A stretch of DNA of 64,000 nucleotides from Haloprofundus salinisoli (GTDB taxonomy: Archaea > Halobacteriota > Halobacteria > Halobacteriales > Haloferacaceae), in assembly GCF_020097815.1 (NCBI RefSeq), contig NZ_CP083664.1, positions 186,001 to 250,000 on the forward strand, in the 5' to 3' direction. This document shows, piece after piece, positions 1-9,627 of this stretch. Made by a program: the position numbers and the translations under genes. The notes below the pieces were generated by a model. It made no database searches. It saw nothing but the letters and a program-made list of their open reading frames with translations, and was not told the origin of the DNA. Every line of letters begins with the position of its first letter. The stretch's first letter is position 1.

Positions 1-184
1 ATCCGGTATTCACACCGTAGACGGCCTGACCGGACTCGACGATGTCGACGATGCGTTCGCGTGACTCGCGGACGCGCTCGCGTGCCTCGTCGGGGACACG
101 GACGGTCGCTCCCTCCTGGGCGACGCGTTCGACGGCTTCCGGCGTAAGCGATTCGCCGTCGACGATGACCGGGCCGTCAGTCAC
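1..184 (-). CDS. hutH: Histidine ammonia-lyase, N-terminal part (cut by window edge)
   Basis: Only the first 61 codons are in the window. The product would deaminate histidine to urocanate, the first step of the Hut pathway. The visible end reads VYGVNTGF, the conserved segment ahead of the MIO-forming region of the HAL/PAL family. The chosen start is a GTG that overlaps the last 8 nt of hutI, which implies translational coupling at the end of a hutU-hutG-hutI-hutH operon. The catalytic Ala-Ser-Gly triad lies outside the window. Confidence 0.9.
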   Translation of the reverse strand, partial: MTDGPVIVDGESLTPEAVERVAQEGATVRVPDEARERVRESRERIVDIVESGQAVYGVNTG

Positions 185-1394
185 GGTGGACCACCTCCCC
201 ACCTTTGACGACCGTCTCGACGTTCCGCACGCCAAAATTGTACGGGAGGTGCTCGTAGTCGGGTACGCCGGCGACGACCAGGTCGCCGGGCGAATCTACC
301 TGAAGCGTGCCCGTACCGTCCGTTCGGTCCAGCGCCTCGGCGGCCGTCGCCGTCGCGCTGCGAATGGCCGACGCGGGCGACATCCGCATGCCGTTGCAGG
401 CGAGCTCGATTGCGAACTCCATACTCTGAGAGTAGCAGTTCGGGTTAAAGTCGGTCGCAATTGCGACCGGAATGTCGGCCGCCTCGAATGCGCTCGCATC
501 GGCGTAGTCAGTCGCCAAGGAGAACGCGGTTCCCGGGAGGAGAACGGGCGTCACGTTCGCTTCGCCGAGCGCCGAGATATCCTCCGTCGTCGACTGCAAG
601 AGGTGGTCTGCACTCGTGGCTCCGATTTCGGCAGCCAACTGTGCGCCGCCGAGCCGTTCGAATTCGTCGGCGTGAATCTTCGGCTTCAACCCGTGTTCTC
701 GTCCCGCTTCGAGGACGCGACGGGACTGTTCGACCGAGAAAACGCCCGCCTCACAGAAGACGTCGCAGAACTCGGCGAGGCCGCGCTCCGCGATTGCGGG
801 TAACTGCTCCTCGACGACTCGGTCGACGTATGCGTCGGCCTCCATGTCCTCTGGAACCGCGTGTGCACCCATGAACGTCGCAACCACGTCAATCGGGTGA
901 CGGTCGTTCGCTTCGGCGATGGCTTCGAGCATCTTCACTTCCGTCTCGACGTCGAGTCCGTAGCCGGACTTCACCTCGACTGTCGTCGTCCCGGAGGCGA
1001 GCATGACATCGAGCTGCTGAAGGAGATTCTGCACGAGTCCGTCCCGAGTGGCTTCACGCACCGCTCGAACAGTTCGCAGGATGCCGCCCCCTTCAGCGAG
1101 GATTTCTTGGTAGGTTGCGCCTCTGAGTTTCGCGGAGAACTCGTCGGCGCGGTCGCCCGCGAACGACGCGTGGGTATGAGGGTCGACGAAGCCCGGCAAC
1201 ACCGTCTTCCCGGAAGCGTCGATAGCGGCCGTCGCGTTCTCTGGCGGACGTTCTCGGGCGACTTCGTCAGTCGGTCCGACCGCGACGACCGCGCCGTCTT
1301 CGATGGCCACGGCACCGTCACGAATCGTCTCGAGTTCGCTGCCGTCGGTCGGCGTTACAACCTGCGCCGCATCGTGGACGACGAGGTCGGTCAC
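177..1394 (-). CDS. hutI: Imidazolonepropionase
   Basis: Hydrolyses 4-imidazolone-5-propanoate to N-formimidoyl-glutamate, the third step of histidine degradation. The 405-residue amidohydrolase has the metal-binding [11 protein letters not shown] motif near residue 75, a later HADEF motif and an IATDFNPN motif near the C terminus. The frame is open upstream, but the GTG at 1394 overlaps the hutG stop as GTGA and the protein then begins MTDLVVHD, as expected for the family. Cytosolic, with a Zn or Fe cofactor expected. Confidence 0.94.
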   Translation of the reverse strand: MTDLVVHDAAQVVTPTDGSELETIRDGAVAIEDGAVVAVGPTDEVARERPPENATAAIDASGKTVLPGFVDPHTHASFAGDRADEFSAKLRGATYQEILAEGGGILRTVRAVREATRDGLVQNLLQQLDVMLASGTTTVEVKSGYGLDVETEVKMLEAIAEANDRHPIDVVATFMGAHAVPEDMEADAYVDRVVEEQLPAIAERGLAEFCDVFCEAGVFSVEQSRRVLEAGREHGLKPKIHADEFERLGGAQLAAEIGATSADHLLQSTTEDISALGEANVTPVLLPGTAFSLATDYADASAFEAADIPVAIATDFNPNCYSQSMEFAIELACNGMRMSPASAIRSATATAAEALDRTDGTGTLQVDSPGDLVVAGVPDYEHLPYNFGVRNVETVVKGGEVVHRD

Positions 1395-2305
1395 GCAGAC
1401 CACCCCGACAGGAAGTGTGCAATCGTCCGCGCAGCGGCGTCGACGGTCCGTCCCTCGGCGTCGAGTGATGGCGCGCACTCGACGAGTTCGAAGCCCGCGA
1501 TTCGCTCGTCGGCGGCGACGAGGCGGACGAGTTGGAACAACTCCCGCGGCGTAAGACCGCCGGGCGTCGGGGCGCTACACCCGCAGTAAGTCGCATCGAG
1601 GACATCTATATCGACGCTGCAGTAGAGTCGATCGACGGAATCGAGACCCGAGAGCGCTCGGTCGACGGCCGCAACTAAATCCGCCGCGACTTCCTCTGCC
1701 GTCACGACGGTGCCACCGTTTTCGCGGACGTAGTCGTGGTAGGCCGTACTCGTCTCGAAGTGTCGAGCGCCGATACAGGCGTAGCCGTCGAGCCCGGCCT
1801 CGTGTAACTGGCGATAAGGTGTCCCGCTCGTCGGCCCGTTTCGGACCTCTCGAACGTCGAGGTGCGCATCGATGTTGAGCACTCCGATGCTCGCCGCTTC
1901 GAGCAACGGTGCGACGTTCGGGACGGTCACCGAGTTGTCGCCGCCGAGAAACACGGGAAGCGCATCGAGTTCATGAACCGCCTCGACGGCCTCTCGGATG
2001 GCGTCTTGCACTTCCGGGACCGACCCTGCAGGAACCTCCACATCGCCGAGGTCAGCGATGCTATCGACGGGGCCTACATCGAAGTGATGCGTCTTCACGG
2101 CTGCCAACGCGTCCCTGATAGCCGACGGACCCTCCGCGGCTCCGCGCCGGGAGATGACCGCTCCGTCGTACGGTTCGCCGACGAGGACGATGTCGTATCC
2201 GTCCGCGCTCGCGAGGTTCGAACTCTCGACGACATCGCCGAACTGTTCGTCGATGGGGTCCGACGACGTTCCCGTCCAGTCGACCGGTTCGGTGAGAGTG
2301 CTCAT
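1391..2305 (-). CDS. hutG: Formimidoylglutamase (ureohydrolase family)
   Basis: Converts N-formimidoyl-L-glutamate to glutamate and formamide, the last Hut step. It is 304 residues, normal for the arginase/agmatinase fold. The Mn-binding signatures are NIDAHLD and SVDIDVLD. The first ligand motif reads GGDNS rather than the usual GGDHS, so the first metal ligand is Asn instead of His. The start ATG overlaps the hutU stop (ATGA) and the stop overlaps the hutI start (GTGA), so it sits inside a tightly coupled operon. Confidence 0.92.
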   Translation of the reverse strand: MSTLTEPVDWTGTSSDPIDEQFGDVVESSNLASADGYDIVLVGEPYDGAVISRRGAAEGPSAIRDALAAVKTHHFDVGPVDSIADLGDVEVPAGSVPEVQDAIREAVEAVHELDALPVFLGGDNSVTVPNVAPLLEAASIGVLNIDAHLDVREVRNGPTSGTPYRQLHEAGLDGYACIGARHFETSTAYHDYVRENGGTVVTAEEVAADLVAAVDRALSGLDSVDRLYCSVDIDVLDATYCGCSAPTPGGLTPRELFQLVRLVAADERIAGFELVECAPSLDAEGRTVDAAARTIAHFLSGWSA

Positions 2306-4047
2306 TCCTCCTCCCGCATCGGGATGTGAACGCCCGACGCCGCTGCTTCCTCCACTGCGTCCTCGTACCCGGCGTCTACGTGGCGGACGATACCCATACC
2401 GGGGTCCGTCGTGAAGACGCGCTCGGCTTTCTCGGCGGCGAGATCGGAGCCGTCGAGGACGACGTGGTTGTTGGCGTGGAGCGAATTTCCGATGCCGACG
2501 CCGCCGCCGTCGTGGACGCTCACGATATCGGCGCCGGCCGCGCAGTTGAGCAAGGCGTTGAGAATCGGCCAGTCGGCGACGGCGTCGGAGCCGTCTCGCA
2601 TCGCCTCAGTTTCGCGGTTCGGGCTGGCGACGCTGCCGGCGTCGAGGTGGTCGCGCGTGACGACGACCGGCGCGGTAATCTCGCCGTCGGCTACGAGTTC
2701 GTTGATACGGAGGGCGAACCGCGCACGCTCGGTGAGACCCTCGTCGTCGGTCTCGTATCCGAGCCAACAGACGCGACTCGGCAGACCCTGAAACGACACC
2801 TGCTCCTGTGCGAGGTCGATCCAGCGGTGCAGCTGCTCCTTCTCGGGAAAGAGCTCCGTCACCGCTCGGTCGGTCCGATGGATGTCCGCCTCCTCCCCGG
2901 AGAGAGCGACCCAACGGAACGGCCCCTTCCCACGGCAGAACAGCGGTCGGATGTACGCCGGGACGAATCCCGGGAAGTCGAAGGCGTTCTCCATTCCGCG
3001 GTGTGTCTGCACCTGTCCGCGGATGTTGTTGCCGTACTCGAAGGCCACCGACCCTCGTTCCTGCATGGCGAGGATACCTTCGACGTGCCGTTGCATCGTA
3101 TCGAGACTCTCCTCGACGTATCGTTCTGGGTTTTCCTCGCGCAGCGCGTCGGCTTCTTCGACGGTGTACCCCGCCGGGTAGTAGCCTTCCAGTTCGTCGT
3201 GTGCGCTCGTCTGGTCGGTGACGACATCCGGGACGAACTCGCGTTCGAGCAGTCCGTCGAACATATCGGCGGCGTTCGTGTGCACGGCGATAGAGAGCGG
3301 CTCTCCGTTCTCCGCGGCTTCCTCGGCGAGTTCGATGGCTTCGTCGAGGTCGGCCGTCTTCTCCATACAGTACTCCGTCTCGATTCGCCGGTCGATTCGG
3401 TCCTCGTCGACTTCGGCGGCGATGCAGACGCCGTGGTTCATCGTCACGGCCAACGGCTGGGCTCCGCCCATACCGCCGAGGCCGGCGGTGACCGTGATCG
3501 TCCCCCTGAGCCCTTCGCGGTCGGGGAAGTGTTGACGTGCCGTTTCGGCCAACGTCTCGAACGTTCCCTGGATGATGCCCTGGGTTCCGATGTACGCCCA
3601 CGACCCGGCGGTCATCTGCCCGTACATGATGAGCCCTTTCGATTCGAGTTCGTGGAAGTGCTCCCAGTTGTCCCACGCGCCCACGAGATTCGAGTTCGCA
3701 ATCAACACCCGAGGTGCGCGCTCGTGGGTCGTGAACCGTCCAACTGGTTTCCCGGACTGGACGAGCAGCGTCTCGTCGTCGGCGAGCGTTCGGAGTTCCG
3801 AGAGGATGCTGTCGTACGCGTCCCAACTTCGGGCCGCCCTGCCGGTCCCGCCGTACACCACCAACTTCTCGGGGTTCTCTCCGACTTCCGGGTCGAGGTT
3901 GTTGTTGAGCATCCGGAGGGCGGCCTCCTGTCGCCACCCTTCGCACTCGATCTCCGTTCCCGTCGGTGAGCCCCGATATTCGAGCCATTCCGATGAGGGG
4001 GTCCCGACTCCGTGCGCTGATTCGGTCTCGGAGCGTTGGTCAGTCAT
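2302..4047 (-). CDS. hutU: Urocanate hydratase
   Basis: First gene of the minus-strand hut operon. It hydrates urocanate to imidazolone propionate using tightly bound NAD+. About 581 residues, slightly longer than bacterial urocanases because of a short acidic N-terminal extension. Visible family signatures are [30 protein letters not shown] for NAD binding, and the catalytic region [11 protein letters not shown] with its Cys near residue 427. I prefer the ATG giving MTDQRSE; an in-frame ATG 15 nt upstream (4062) is the alternative. Confidence 0.93.
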   Translation of the reverse strand: MTDQRSETESAHGVGTPSSEWLEYRGSPTGTEIECEGWRQEAALRMLNNNLDPEVGENPEKLVVYGGTGRAARSWDAYDSILSELRTLADDETLLVQSGKPVGRFTTHERAPRVLIANSNLVGAWDNWEHFHELESKGLIMYGQMTAGSWAYIGTQGIIQGTFETLAETARQHFPDREGLRGTITVTAGLGGMGGAQPLAVTMNHGVCIAAEVDEDRIDRRIETEYCMEKTADLDEAIELAEEAAENGEPLSIAVHTNAADMFDGLLEREFVPDVVTDQTSAHDELEGYYPAGYTVEEADALREENPERYVEESLDTMQRHVEGILAMQERGSVAFEYGNNIRGQVQTHRGMENAFDFPGFVPAYIRPLFCRGKGPFRWVALSGEEADIHRTDRAVTELFPEKEQLHRWIDLAQEQVSFQGLPSRVCWLGYETDDEGLTERARFALRINELVADGEITAPVVVTRDHLDAGSVASPNRETEAMRDGSDAVADWPILNALLNCAAGADIVSVHDGGGVGIGNSLHANNHVVLDGSDLAAEKAERVFTTDPGMGIVRHVDAGYEDAVEEAAASGVHIPMREEE

Positions 4048-4104
4048 GCGTACGTATACCATAGACCAGTGAACCCATAGTTTGGACTCTCCATGCGGAA
4101 AGGG

Positions 4105-4113
4105 ATTTAAATA
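4105..4113. promoter_or_regulatory. TATA element between hutU and the regulator gene
   Basis: ATTTAAATA lies about 25 nt upstream of the ATG at 4134, the spacing expected for a leaderless haloarchaeal transcript of the regulator. Its ATTTAAAT core is palindromic and sits 58 nt from the hutU start. It could therefore also serve the divergent hut operon with a short leader; that second role is inference. Confidence 0.6.
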
Positions 4114-4133
4114 ACGGGGGCTAGTACGAGACG

Positions 4134-4778
4134 ATGCACAAGGCGGTGTTCCGAATCAGGAGTGACAGTCCCTACGCGAGTGCAACGGCGGGGAACGACA
4201 CTCGAATCGAACTGTGGTGCAACGACCACTGCGACTTACTTCACGTCGAAGGTGACCTGCAGAGCGAGGTCGTCGGACGCGTCGAGACAACGGTCGGCGT
4301 CCGAGAACAGATCGAAAACGGTGACGATCGGACCATCATCACGGAGGCGTGTCTGAAAGAGCACCGAGACGACTATATCGAACGTCACATCGCCGCAAAC
4401 GGGTGTCTTCTCCTGCCGCCTTTGCGGTACGAACACGGCGCGAAGATCGTCCGCGTGCTCGCGCTGGACTCCTCGAACCTCGCGGCGTTGTACGGCGACA
4501 TCTCGGCAGCGCACGAAGTGACGGTCGAGTCGAAGCAGGAACTGACGTCGATCAGGTCCGAGACGCCAGTCCTCTCGGCCAGCACGTTCCTTCCAGCCCT
4601 TTCTGAACGGCAACGAGAAGTGTTTCTCACCGCGTACGAGCACGGTTACTACGAGATTCCCCGCGGAACGACGACCAGCGAACTCGCAGACGTGGTGGGC
4701 GTCGGCCGTCGAACGGTCGAACACCACCTCAGACGCGCCGAGGAGAAACTCGCCACCGCGTTCGCCGAGTATCTGTGA
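4134..4778 (+). CDS. Bat-type HTH regulator, probable hut regulator
   Basis: A 214-residue haloarchaeal regulator. Residues 1-150 form a ligand- or partner-sensing domain with no recognised catalytic motif. Residues ~155-214 form the bacterioopsin-activator HTH (HTH_10), from LSERQREVF through [26 protein letters not shown]. It is divergently transcribed from hutU across an 86-nt gap, so control of histidine degradation is the likely job. That assignment rests on position only. The promoter is leaderless. Confidence 0.85.
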   Translation: MHKAVFRIRSDSPYASATAGNDTRIELWCNDHCDLLHVEGDLQSEVVGRVETTVGVREQIENGDDRTIITEACLKEHRDDYIERHIAANGCLLLPPLRYEHGAKIVRVLALDSSNLAALYGDISAAHEVTVESKQELTSIRSETPVLSASTFLPALSERQREVFLTAYEHGYYEIPRGTTTSELADVVGVGRRTVEHHLRRAEEKLATAFAEYL

Positions 4779-5302
4779 TATACTCACAGCGCTGAGCAAC
4801 GAGCTGTCACTCGGGTTGAGGCAACGTTCGTAGCACGAGAGAGACGACCGACGTGGGCTAGAACGAAGAGCGGCCGAGGGCGGCCCTGGGTGTCCTCTGA
4901 CACAGGGAAGGGGGTGGTAAACAACCGCGGGTCAGGTGACCCAGGGAACTCTCGCTGTTTTCTTTTAGATTTTATCTGAAACGAGGGAAGGAAGGGGAAA
5001 GTGGGGAGTACCCCTCGCGGTGTGGTACAGTTGCCGACGTAGGAGTGAAAGCCATCTGATGGATTCCCGGGACGAAGGCTTACTTCCGGAGCGTCGACAA
5101 CTATGCAAGAGGTTCACGACTACGTCAATAGTTGTTCGTATTCGACAATGCGAGTGAATCTTAAAACGTTCTTCTGGTAATACAATACCAAACTCGGCTC
5201 GAATTGACTGCTTTGAATACAGCGATACTGAGTACAAACCCTATATGTAGCACACTTTGTCGTCCGCTCAAACCGAGAGCGGTGTCATTCAACACCACTG
5301 AG
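4779..5302. other. Gene-free stretch with two small inverted repeats
   Basis: About 520 nt between the convergent regulator and kinase genes, with no supported coding frame. Two hairpins can be drawn. One is CCCTGGGTGTC/GACACAGGG (4884-4906, two unpaired G). The other is GGGTCA/TGACCC (4929-4942), followed by a T-rich stretch near 4957-4972. These fit transcription end points between convergent genes, although archaeal terminators often need only a T tract. Confidence 0.4.
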
Positions 5303-8300
5303 TCATGAATCGTGGGAACGTGCGGCTGAAAGCGTGAACGAGAACGTCGTCCCCTCACCGGGAGTGGAGTCTGCCCAGATTTCGCCTCCGTGGCGCTCGG
5401 CGATTCGCTCGCACAGCGCCAGGCCGATGCCGCTCCCGTCGTATTCGCCACGTGTGTGAAGGCGTTGGAACACATCGAAGATGCGGTTTTGGTCGTCTGG
5501 ATCGATACCGATTCCCTCGTCGCGAACCGATACGGTCCACCTGCGGCCGTTGCGTTCGGCCGAGACGTGGATCCGCGGCGGTTCATCACCGCTGTACGTG
5601 ATTGCGTTCTCGAGCAAGTTCTGGAACACCTGGCGGAGCTGACTGGCGTCACCCTCGACGCGGGGGAGGTCGTCGGCGGTAATCTCGGCGTTGTGCTCTT
5701 CGATCTGCAACTGGAGGTCCAACAACACTTCGTCGAATACCGCGTTGAGGTCGAGGGGTTCGAGCGGGTCGCCATTCGTCTCGACCCGTGAGTAGGCGAG
5801 CAGTCCCTCGATCATACTGCGCATTCGATCGGCGCCGTCTACTGCGAACTCGAGGAACTCTTCGCCCTCCTCGTCGAGCACGTCCTCGTACCGCTGTTCG
5901 ATCAATTGGAGGTACGCTGAGACCATCCGCAGAGGCTCTTGAAGGTCGTGAGAGGCAGCGTAGGCGAACTGTTCCAGGCGCTCGTTCGTCTCTTCGAGCC
6001 TGTCGATCACCTCTTCTAATCGCTGTTCGCGCCGATTGCGTTCGGTGATGTCCTGGGCGGCCCCACGGAGCGACACGACATCGCCATCAGTGGTCTCGGG
6101 TACCCCTTGAATCCGAAGCCAGCGCAGCTCGCCGCTGGGCGTTTGGAATCGGGCTTCGACATCGAAAGGATCTCCCGAGTCGAGTGCCTCCTCGATAGCA
6201 GTCCTAACGACTGGCCGGTCGTCCTCGTAGTAGATATCGAGGGCTCGGTCCAGTGGCGGTTCCTCGTCGAGGTCCACTCTCAGAAGCTCGAAGAGGTAGT
6301 CGGTCCAGAACACCTCCATCGACTCCGGCTTGATCTCCCAGCCGCCGACATCTGCGATGCGTTCGGTCTTCTCGAGCATATCGAGTGCCCGTTCGAGTTC
6401 GCGTTCGCGCTCTATCTGCTCTGTGACATCGCGCGTTAACGCCACATGGGTGATAGAGTCGTTAGGGCTTTGCAGAGGAGCTGCATGCGTTTCCATATGT
6501 CGGCGCGTGCCCTCTAGACCGATGATGTCGAACTCCAGAGTCCCGCTTTCACCCTGACAGATCCGCTCGTTGAACTCACGGAACATCTCGCGGTGTTCGG
6601 GGGCGATCAGATCGTAGATGCAGTTGCCGATCACGTCCGAGTCTGAGTCGGCTTCCACCATGTCCAGTCCGGCGGGGTTCATCTGGAGCAGAGTACCGTC
6701 GGCGGCGACGGTCTTGATGCATTCGGGTGTGGTCTCGACGAGCGCATTGAGATGCTCAGTACGCTCGCGCAGCTCCTGTTCACGATTGCGGCGTTCGAAT
6801 TCGTACTTCACCCACTGGCCCATCAGGCGGTGGAACACGCGTTCAGTCTTCGAAAATCCGGCTTCGCGCGGGGTATTCGAGACGAACCAAAACGTTCGGT
6901 CAAGATCCTCCTCGAATTCGAGGTGCGAACCGAAGTACGTCCGAACACCGAACTGCTCATAGCAGAGCTTGTCGGCGAATCCGTCGTGGATGGGGTCGGT
7001 GACTGAAACCGGGTCGGCTTCAGTCTCTTCCGAGTGAGCATCAATGGGAACCCGGCAGTAGGTCTCTGAGAGGTCGGTCCGCGCCCCGGGGACGAGGTGG
7101 TCGTGGTCGCCGCTAACGTACTCGACTTCCAACAGGTCGGTCTCCGGGTCGACTTTGGCCACCCCGCCCACGTCCAGGCTGAAACACTCACAGCCCAGTT
7201 GAAGGATTGCCTGGAGTTTTTCGGGGAACGTCTGATCGGGATCGGACGTGATCTCGTACAGTCTCCGTTGGACTCGTTCCCATTTTCTGCGCTCGCTAAC
7301 GTCACGGACTACCGCGAGCATGGCTGGATGACCGTTGTGCTCCATTCGAGACGCAGATATCTCGGTTTGAATTTGGTGACCCTCTTTGGTCTCACAGGTG
7401 AGCTCTGCTATCCACCCTGTATCCTCCTCGAACACTTCCCTGACGAATTCTCGGAACTTGTCGAGTTCGTGGGGGTGTATGTCGGCGGGACTCAGATTCA
7501 GCAGTTCGTCATACGTGTAGCCGAGCATCTCGGTCGCGGTCATATTCGCGTCGACAATCTCGTCCGCCTCGGGGTCGACGACGATAATGGCATCGTGGCT
7601 GCTCTCGACCACTCGCTCGAGATACTCTCGCCGTTCCTTCGACTTCGCCTTCACCTCGGTCCGCTCTTGCAGCGTCTGCATCATACGGTCGACCTTCGTC
7701 TCCATCTTCTCGGAGCCGAAGAACTTCTCGGGTGGTGTGTAATAGAAGTTCTGCGAGACGGTACTGTCGGCGATGATGTACGGGTGGGTCTTGATAATGC
7801 CGTGGATGACGGACGCCGGGAACCGCTCTCGGTTGTACTGACACATCACGACGTAGTCTTCGGCCCGATAGAGCGAGTTGAGCATAGCCTCGTACTCGAC
7901 GAGATCGTCGGTGCTCGTCTCCCCATCCAGTGCCCACGTCATCTCGGCGGCCGCTCTGAGTCCTGTATAGCCGCTTTCGTCTTTTGCCTCTTCGAGCGAC
8001 TCCTCCCAAAACGTCAGCATTGTGGTCCGATCGAATTCGCCGTTCCGCCGGTACGTGTCCGCCGGTGTGACGACGGAGAGCGCGCCTGATTCGAGGGCGG
8101 CGTCCACGTCGATGCCGTGGTCCCCCATCGCCGTCAGGACGTCTTCTCTGGAGTTGTCATCGGCGACGTACAGACAGCGCTCGCCCTGATCGAGCCCCTG
8201 GCAGATGAATGGAATCGCGGACGCGAACTGGTCGTCGCGATTCTCGTAGATGAGAGCGAAATGATCCGTCGAGTGGTCATGGTCATCGAGGAGTTCGCTC

Positions 8301-8395
8301 GGGTCACGAGACGCAAAGCTCTGACGCCGTCCTTCGAACTCGCTCTCAGAGCCCCGCTCCTCCCGATGGTTGCTGCACCTGACTTCGTTACTCAC
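5303..8395 (-). CDS. Large sensor histidine kinase: MEDS-PAS-GAF-PAS-PAS-HisKA-HATPase
   Basis: A 1030-residue soluble kinase with no membrane segments. Order: MEDS domain (~40-225, beginning HFALIYENRDDQF, as in DcmR-type regulators), PAS (~255-375), a GAF-like region of the bacterioopsin-activator type (~380-545), PAS (~550-675), PAS (~680-795), HisKA with phospho-acceptor His816 in ASHDLQEPLRM, and HATPase with N box ENAITYSGDEP, G1 DEGIGIDP and G2 GSGIGLAL. No response regulator is adjacent, as is common for haloarchaeal kinases. The ligand is unknown; MEDS domains are associated with hydrocarbon derivatives or redox cofactors in other proteins. Confidence 0.93.
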   Translation of the reverse strand: MSNEVRCSNHREERGSESEFEGRRQSFASRDPSELLDDHDHSTDHFALIYENRDDQFASAIPFICQGLDQGERCLYVADDNSREDVLTAMGDHGIDVDAALESGALSVVTPADTYRRNGEFDRTTMLTFWEESLEEAKDESGYTGLRAAAEMTWALDGETSTDDLVEYEAMLNSLYRAEDYVVMCQYNRERFPASVIHGIIKTHPYIIADSTVSQNFYYTPPEKFFGSEKMETKVDRMMQTLQERTEVKAKSKERREYLERVVESSHDAIIVVDPEADEIVDANMTATEMLGYTYDELLNLSPADIHPHELDKFREFVREVFEEDTGWIAELTCETKEGHQIQTEISASRMEHNGHPAMLAVVRDVSERRKWERVQRRLYEITSDPDQTFPEKLQAILQLGCECFSLDVGGVAKVDPETDLLEVEYVSGDHDHLVPGARTDLSETYCRVPIDAHSEETEADPVSVTDPIHDGFADKLCYEQFGVRTYFGSHLEFEEDLDRTFWFVSNTPREAGFSKTERVFHRLMGQWVKYEFERRNREQELRERTEHLNALVETTPECIKTVAADGTLLQMNPAGLDMVEADSDSDVIGNCIYDLIAPEHREMFREFNERICQGESGTLEFDIIGLEGTRRHMETHAAPLQSPNDSITHVALTRDVTEQIERERELERALDMLEKTERIADVGGWEIKPESMEVFWTDYLFELLRVDLDEEPPLDRALDIYYEDDRPVVRTAIEEALDSGDPFDVEARFQTPSGELRWLRIQGVPETTDGDVVSLRGAAQDITERNRREQRLEEVIDRLEETNERLEQFAYAASHDLQEPLRMVSAYLQLIEQRYEDVLDEEGEEFLEFAVDGADRMRSMIEGLLAYSRVETNGDPLEPLDLNAVFDEVLLDLQLQIEEHNAEITADDLPRVEGDASQLRQVFQNLLENAITYSGDEPPRIHVSAERNGRRWTVSVRDEGIGIDPDDQNRIFDVFQRLHTRGEYDGSGIGLALCERIAERHGGEIWADSTPGEGTTFSFTLSAARSHDS

Positions 8396-8716
8396 TGTAA
8401 AAGGAACCTTATCGAACGCCCTTAACAGTAGGCATTACCGAATCGCACAATACCATTTTGTTCTCTCACCGTCTCAGGGGAAACTCTGGCGCAATCTCTG
8501 CTGAGCACACCCTTTCTATTCAGTACGCGATTTCTGTCGCGAATTACGGATTTCAACCGAGCCGTCTATCTACATCCATACCGTCGGACTGTGTCTTGGT
8601 CACCCGTTCTCGGCGATTTACCTGAATAGGGGATACGAATCGTCGCCATGCGCGCTGGCGGGTCCGACACTCCAACAGCTATTTATCGCCCCGAACGCGA
8701 CTCGTGGCCGTAACTC

Positions 8717-8771
8717 GGGCAATGGAGTCTGCCTGACCCAACCGCCGAACTCGTCGGCTGATGACTCCTTC
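8717..8771 (+). promoter_or_regulatory. Fluoride riboswitch (crcB motif)
   Basis: The 5' leader of the crcB pair carries the crcB RNA motif. P1 is GGC/GCC around AATGGAGTCT (8718-8733). Then comes ACCGCCGA pairing with TCGGC around a short loop (8741-8757). It ends with the hallmark CTGATGACTCCTTC (8758-8771), whose GACTCC pairs back with GGAGTC. It lies 15 nt before the crcB start, where it could control start-site access or termination. The match to the family pattern and the downstream fluoride channels make this a strong call. Confidence 0.9.
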
Positions 8772-8786
8772 TCGTCAGCGTCATCT

Positions 8787-9182
8787 ATGTCAGAGGCTAC
8801 TCGCCATCCGCTCGTCCGGCTCGAATCGCTCACACTCGTCGCAATCGGCGGGTTCGCCGGGTCGAACCTTCGATACTTCGCGGACCTCGCTTTGCCGGGA
8901 CTGCTCGGAACGCTCGTCGTCAACGTGGTCGGGAGTACGGTCCTCGGGTTCATTCTGTACGAGACGCTGTACTCGGGTATCTTAGCGAAGGAGACCCGTG
9001 TCGTCGTCTCGACGGGCTTTCTCTCCTCGTTCACCACCTACAGCACGTTCGCGCTCCAGTCCGCGCAGGCACCGCCGCTGTGGCTCGTTGCGAACGTCGT
9101 CGCCAACTACGCGCTCGGGTTCTCCGGCGTCCTCGTCGGGCGACAGATGGCTCGGTCCGTCGACCGGCGGTGGTCGCGGTGA
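8787..9182 (+). CDS. crcB: Fluoride channel subunit, copy 1
   Basis: A 131-residue CrcB/Fluc membrane protein with four predicted membrane helices, which exports fluoride as an antiparallel dimer. Family motifs: GGFAGSNLRYF early, NVVGSTVLGF in the second helix, and STGFLSSFTTYSTFALQ in the broken third helix that supplies the phenylalanine box. The stop shares one base with the next start (TGATG), so the two copies are co-translated and could form a heterodimer. Preceded directly by a fluoride riboswitch. Confidence 0.95.
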   Translation: MSEATRHPLVRLESLTLVAIGGFAGSNLRYFADLALPGLLGTLVVNVVGSTVLGFILYETLYSGILAKETRVVVSTGFLSSFTTYSTFALQSAQAPPLWLVANVVANYALGFSGVLVGRQMARSVDRRWSR

Positions 9183-9541
9183 TGGAGGTCGACCCCGCCC
9201 ATCTCGTCGGCACCGGCGGGGCCATCGGTGCGTTGCTTCGACAGTACGTCAGCCGAGCCGTCGACTCCGAGTCGTTTCCGCTGGGAACGCTCACCGTGAA
9301 CGTGCTCGGTACCTTTCTACTCGGCTTCGCCACGTTCCTCGGCACGGATTCGACTGCGCTATTGCTGCTCGGGACCGGTGTCTGCGGATCGTTTACGACG
9401 TTCTCGTCGTTCTCGGTGCAGACCGTTCGACTCTGGGAGACGGGTGACCGTCTCCGGGCGGTCGGAAACGCCGGCGCAAACCTGCTCGGGGCAGGCCTCG
9501 CACTCGGTATCGCGTGGGCTCTCGTTTGGGTACTCGGCTGA
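9182..9541 (+). CDS. crcB: Fluoride channel subunit, copy 2
   Basis: The second Fluc protein, 119 residues, with the same four-helix plan. It has GAIGALLRQYV near the N terminus, LTVNVLGTFLLGF in helix 2 and GVCGSFTTFSSFSVQT in helix 3. The start was set at the ATG overlapping the copy 1 stop; the frame is open upstream, but that part is arginine-rich shadow sequence. Tandem unequal copies typically form obligate heterodimeric Fluc channels, in contrast to single-copy homodimers. Confidence 0.95.
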   Translation: MEVDPAHLVGTGGAIGALLRQYVSRAVDSESFPLGTLTVNVLGTFLLGFATFLGTDSTALLLLGTGVCGSFTTFSSFSVQTVRLWETGDRLRAVGNAGANLLGAGLALGIAWALVWVLG

Positions 9542-9627
9542 GTCTCGCCCGTCTCCAGAAGTAAACTTCCCCAGACTCGGTGCTAGTTGAAAAAGACCGA
9601 AGAGGGTCACGCGCAGAGAGACGATCA

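Noticed and set aside
42-803. Plus-strand open frame of 253 codons over hutH/hutI
   Set aside because: It is antisense to hutI, arginine-rich and without a family pattern; typical GC-rich antisense shadow.
2326-3969. Plus-strand 547-codon frame antisense to hutU
   Set aside because: hutU is certain from urocanase motifs; the opposite frame mirrors it and has no domain.
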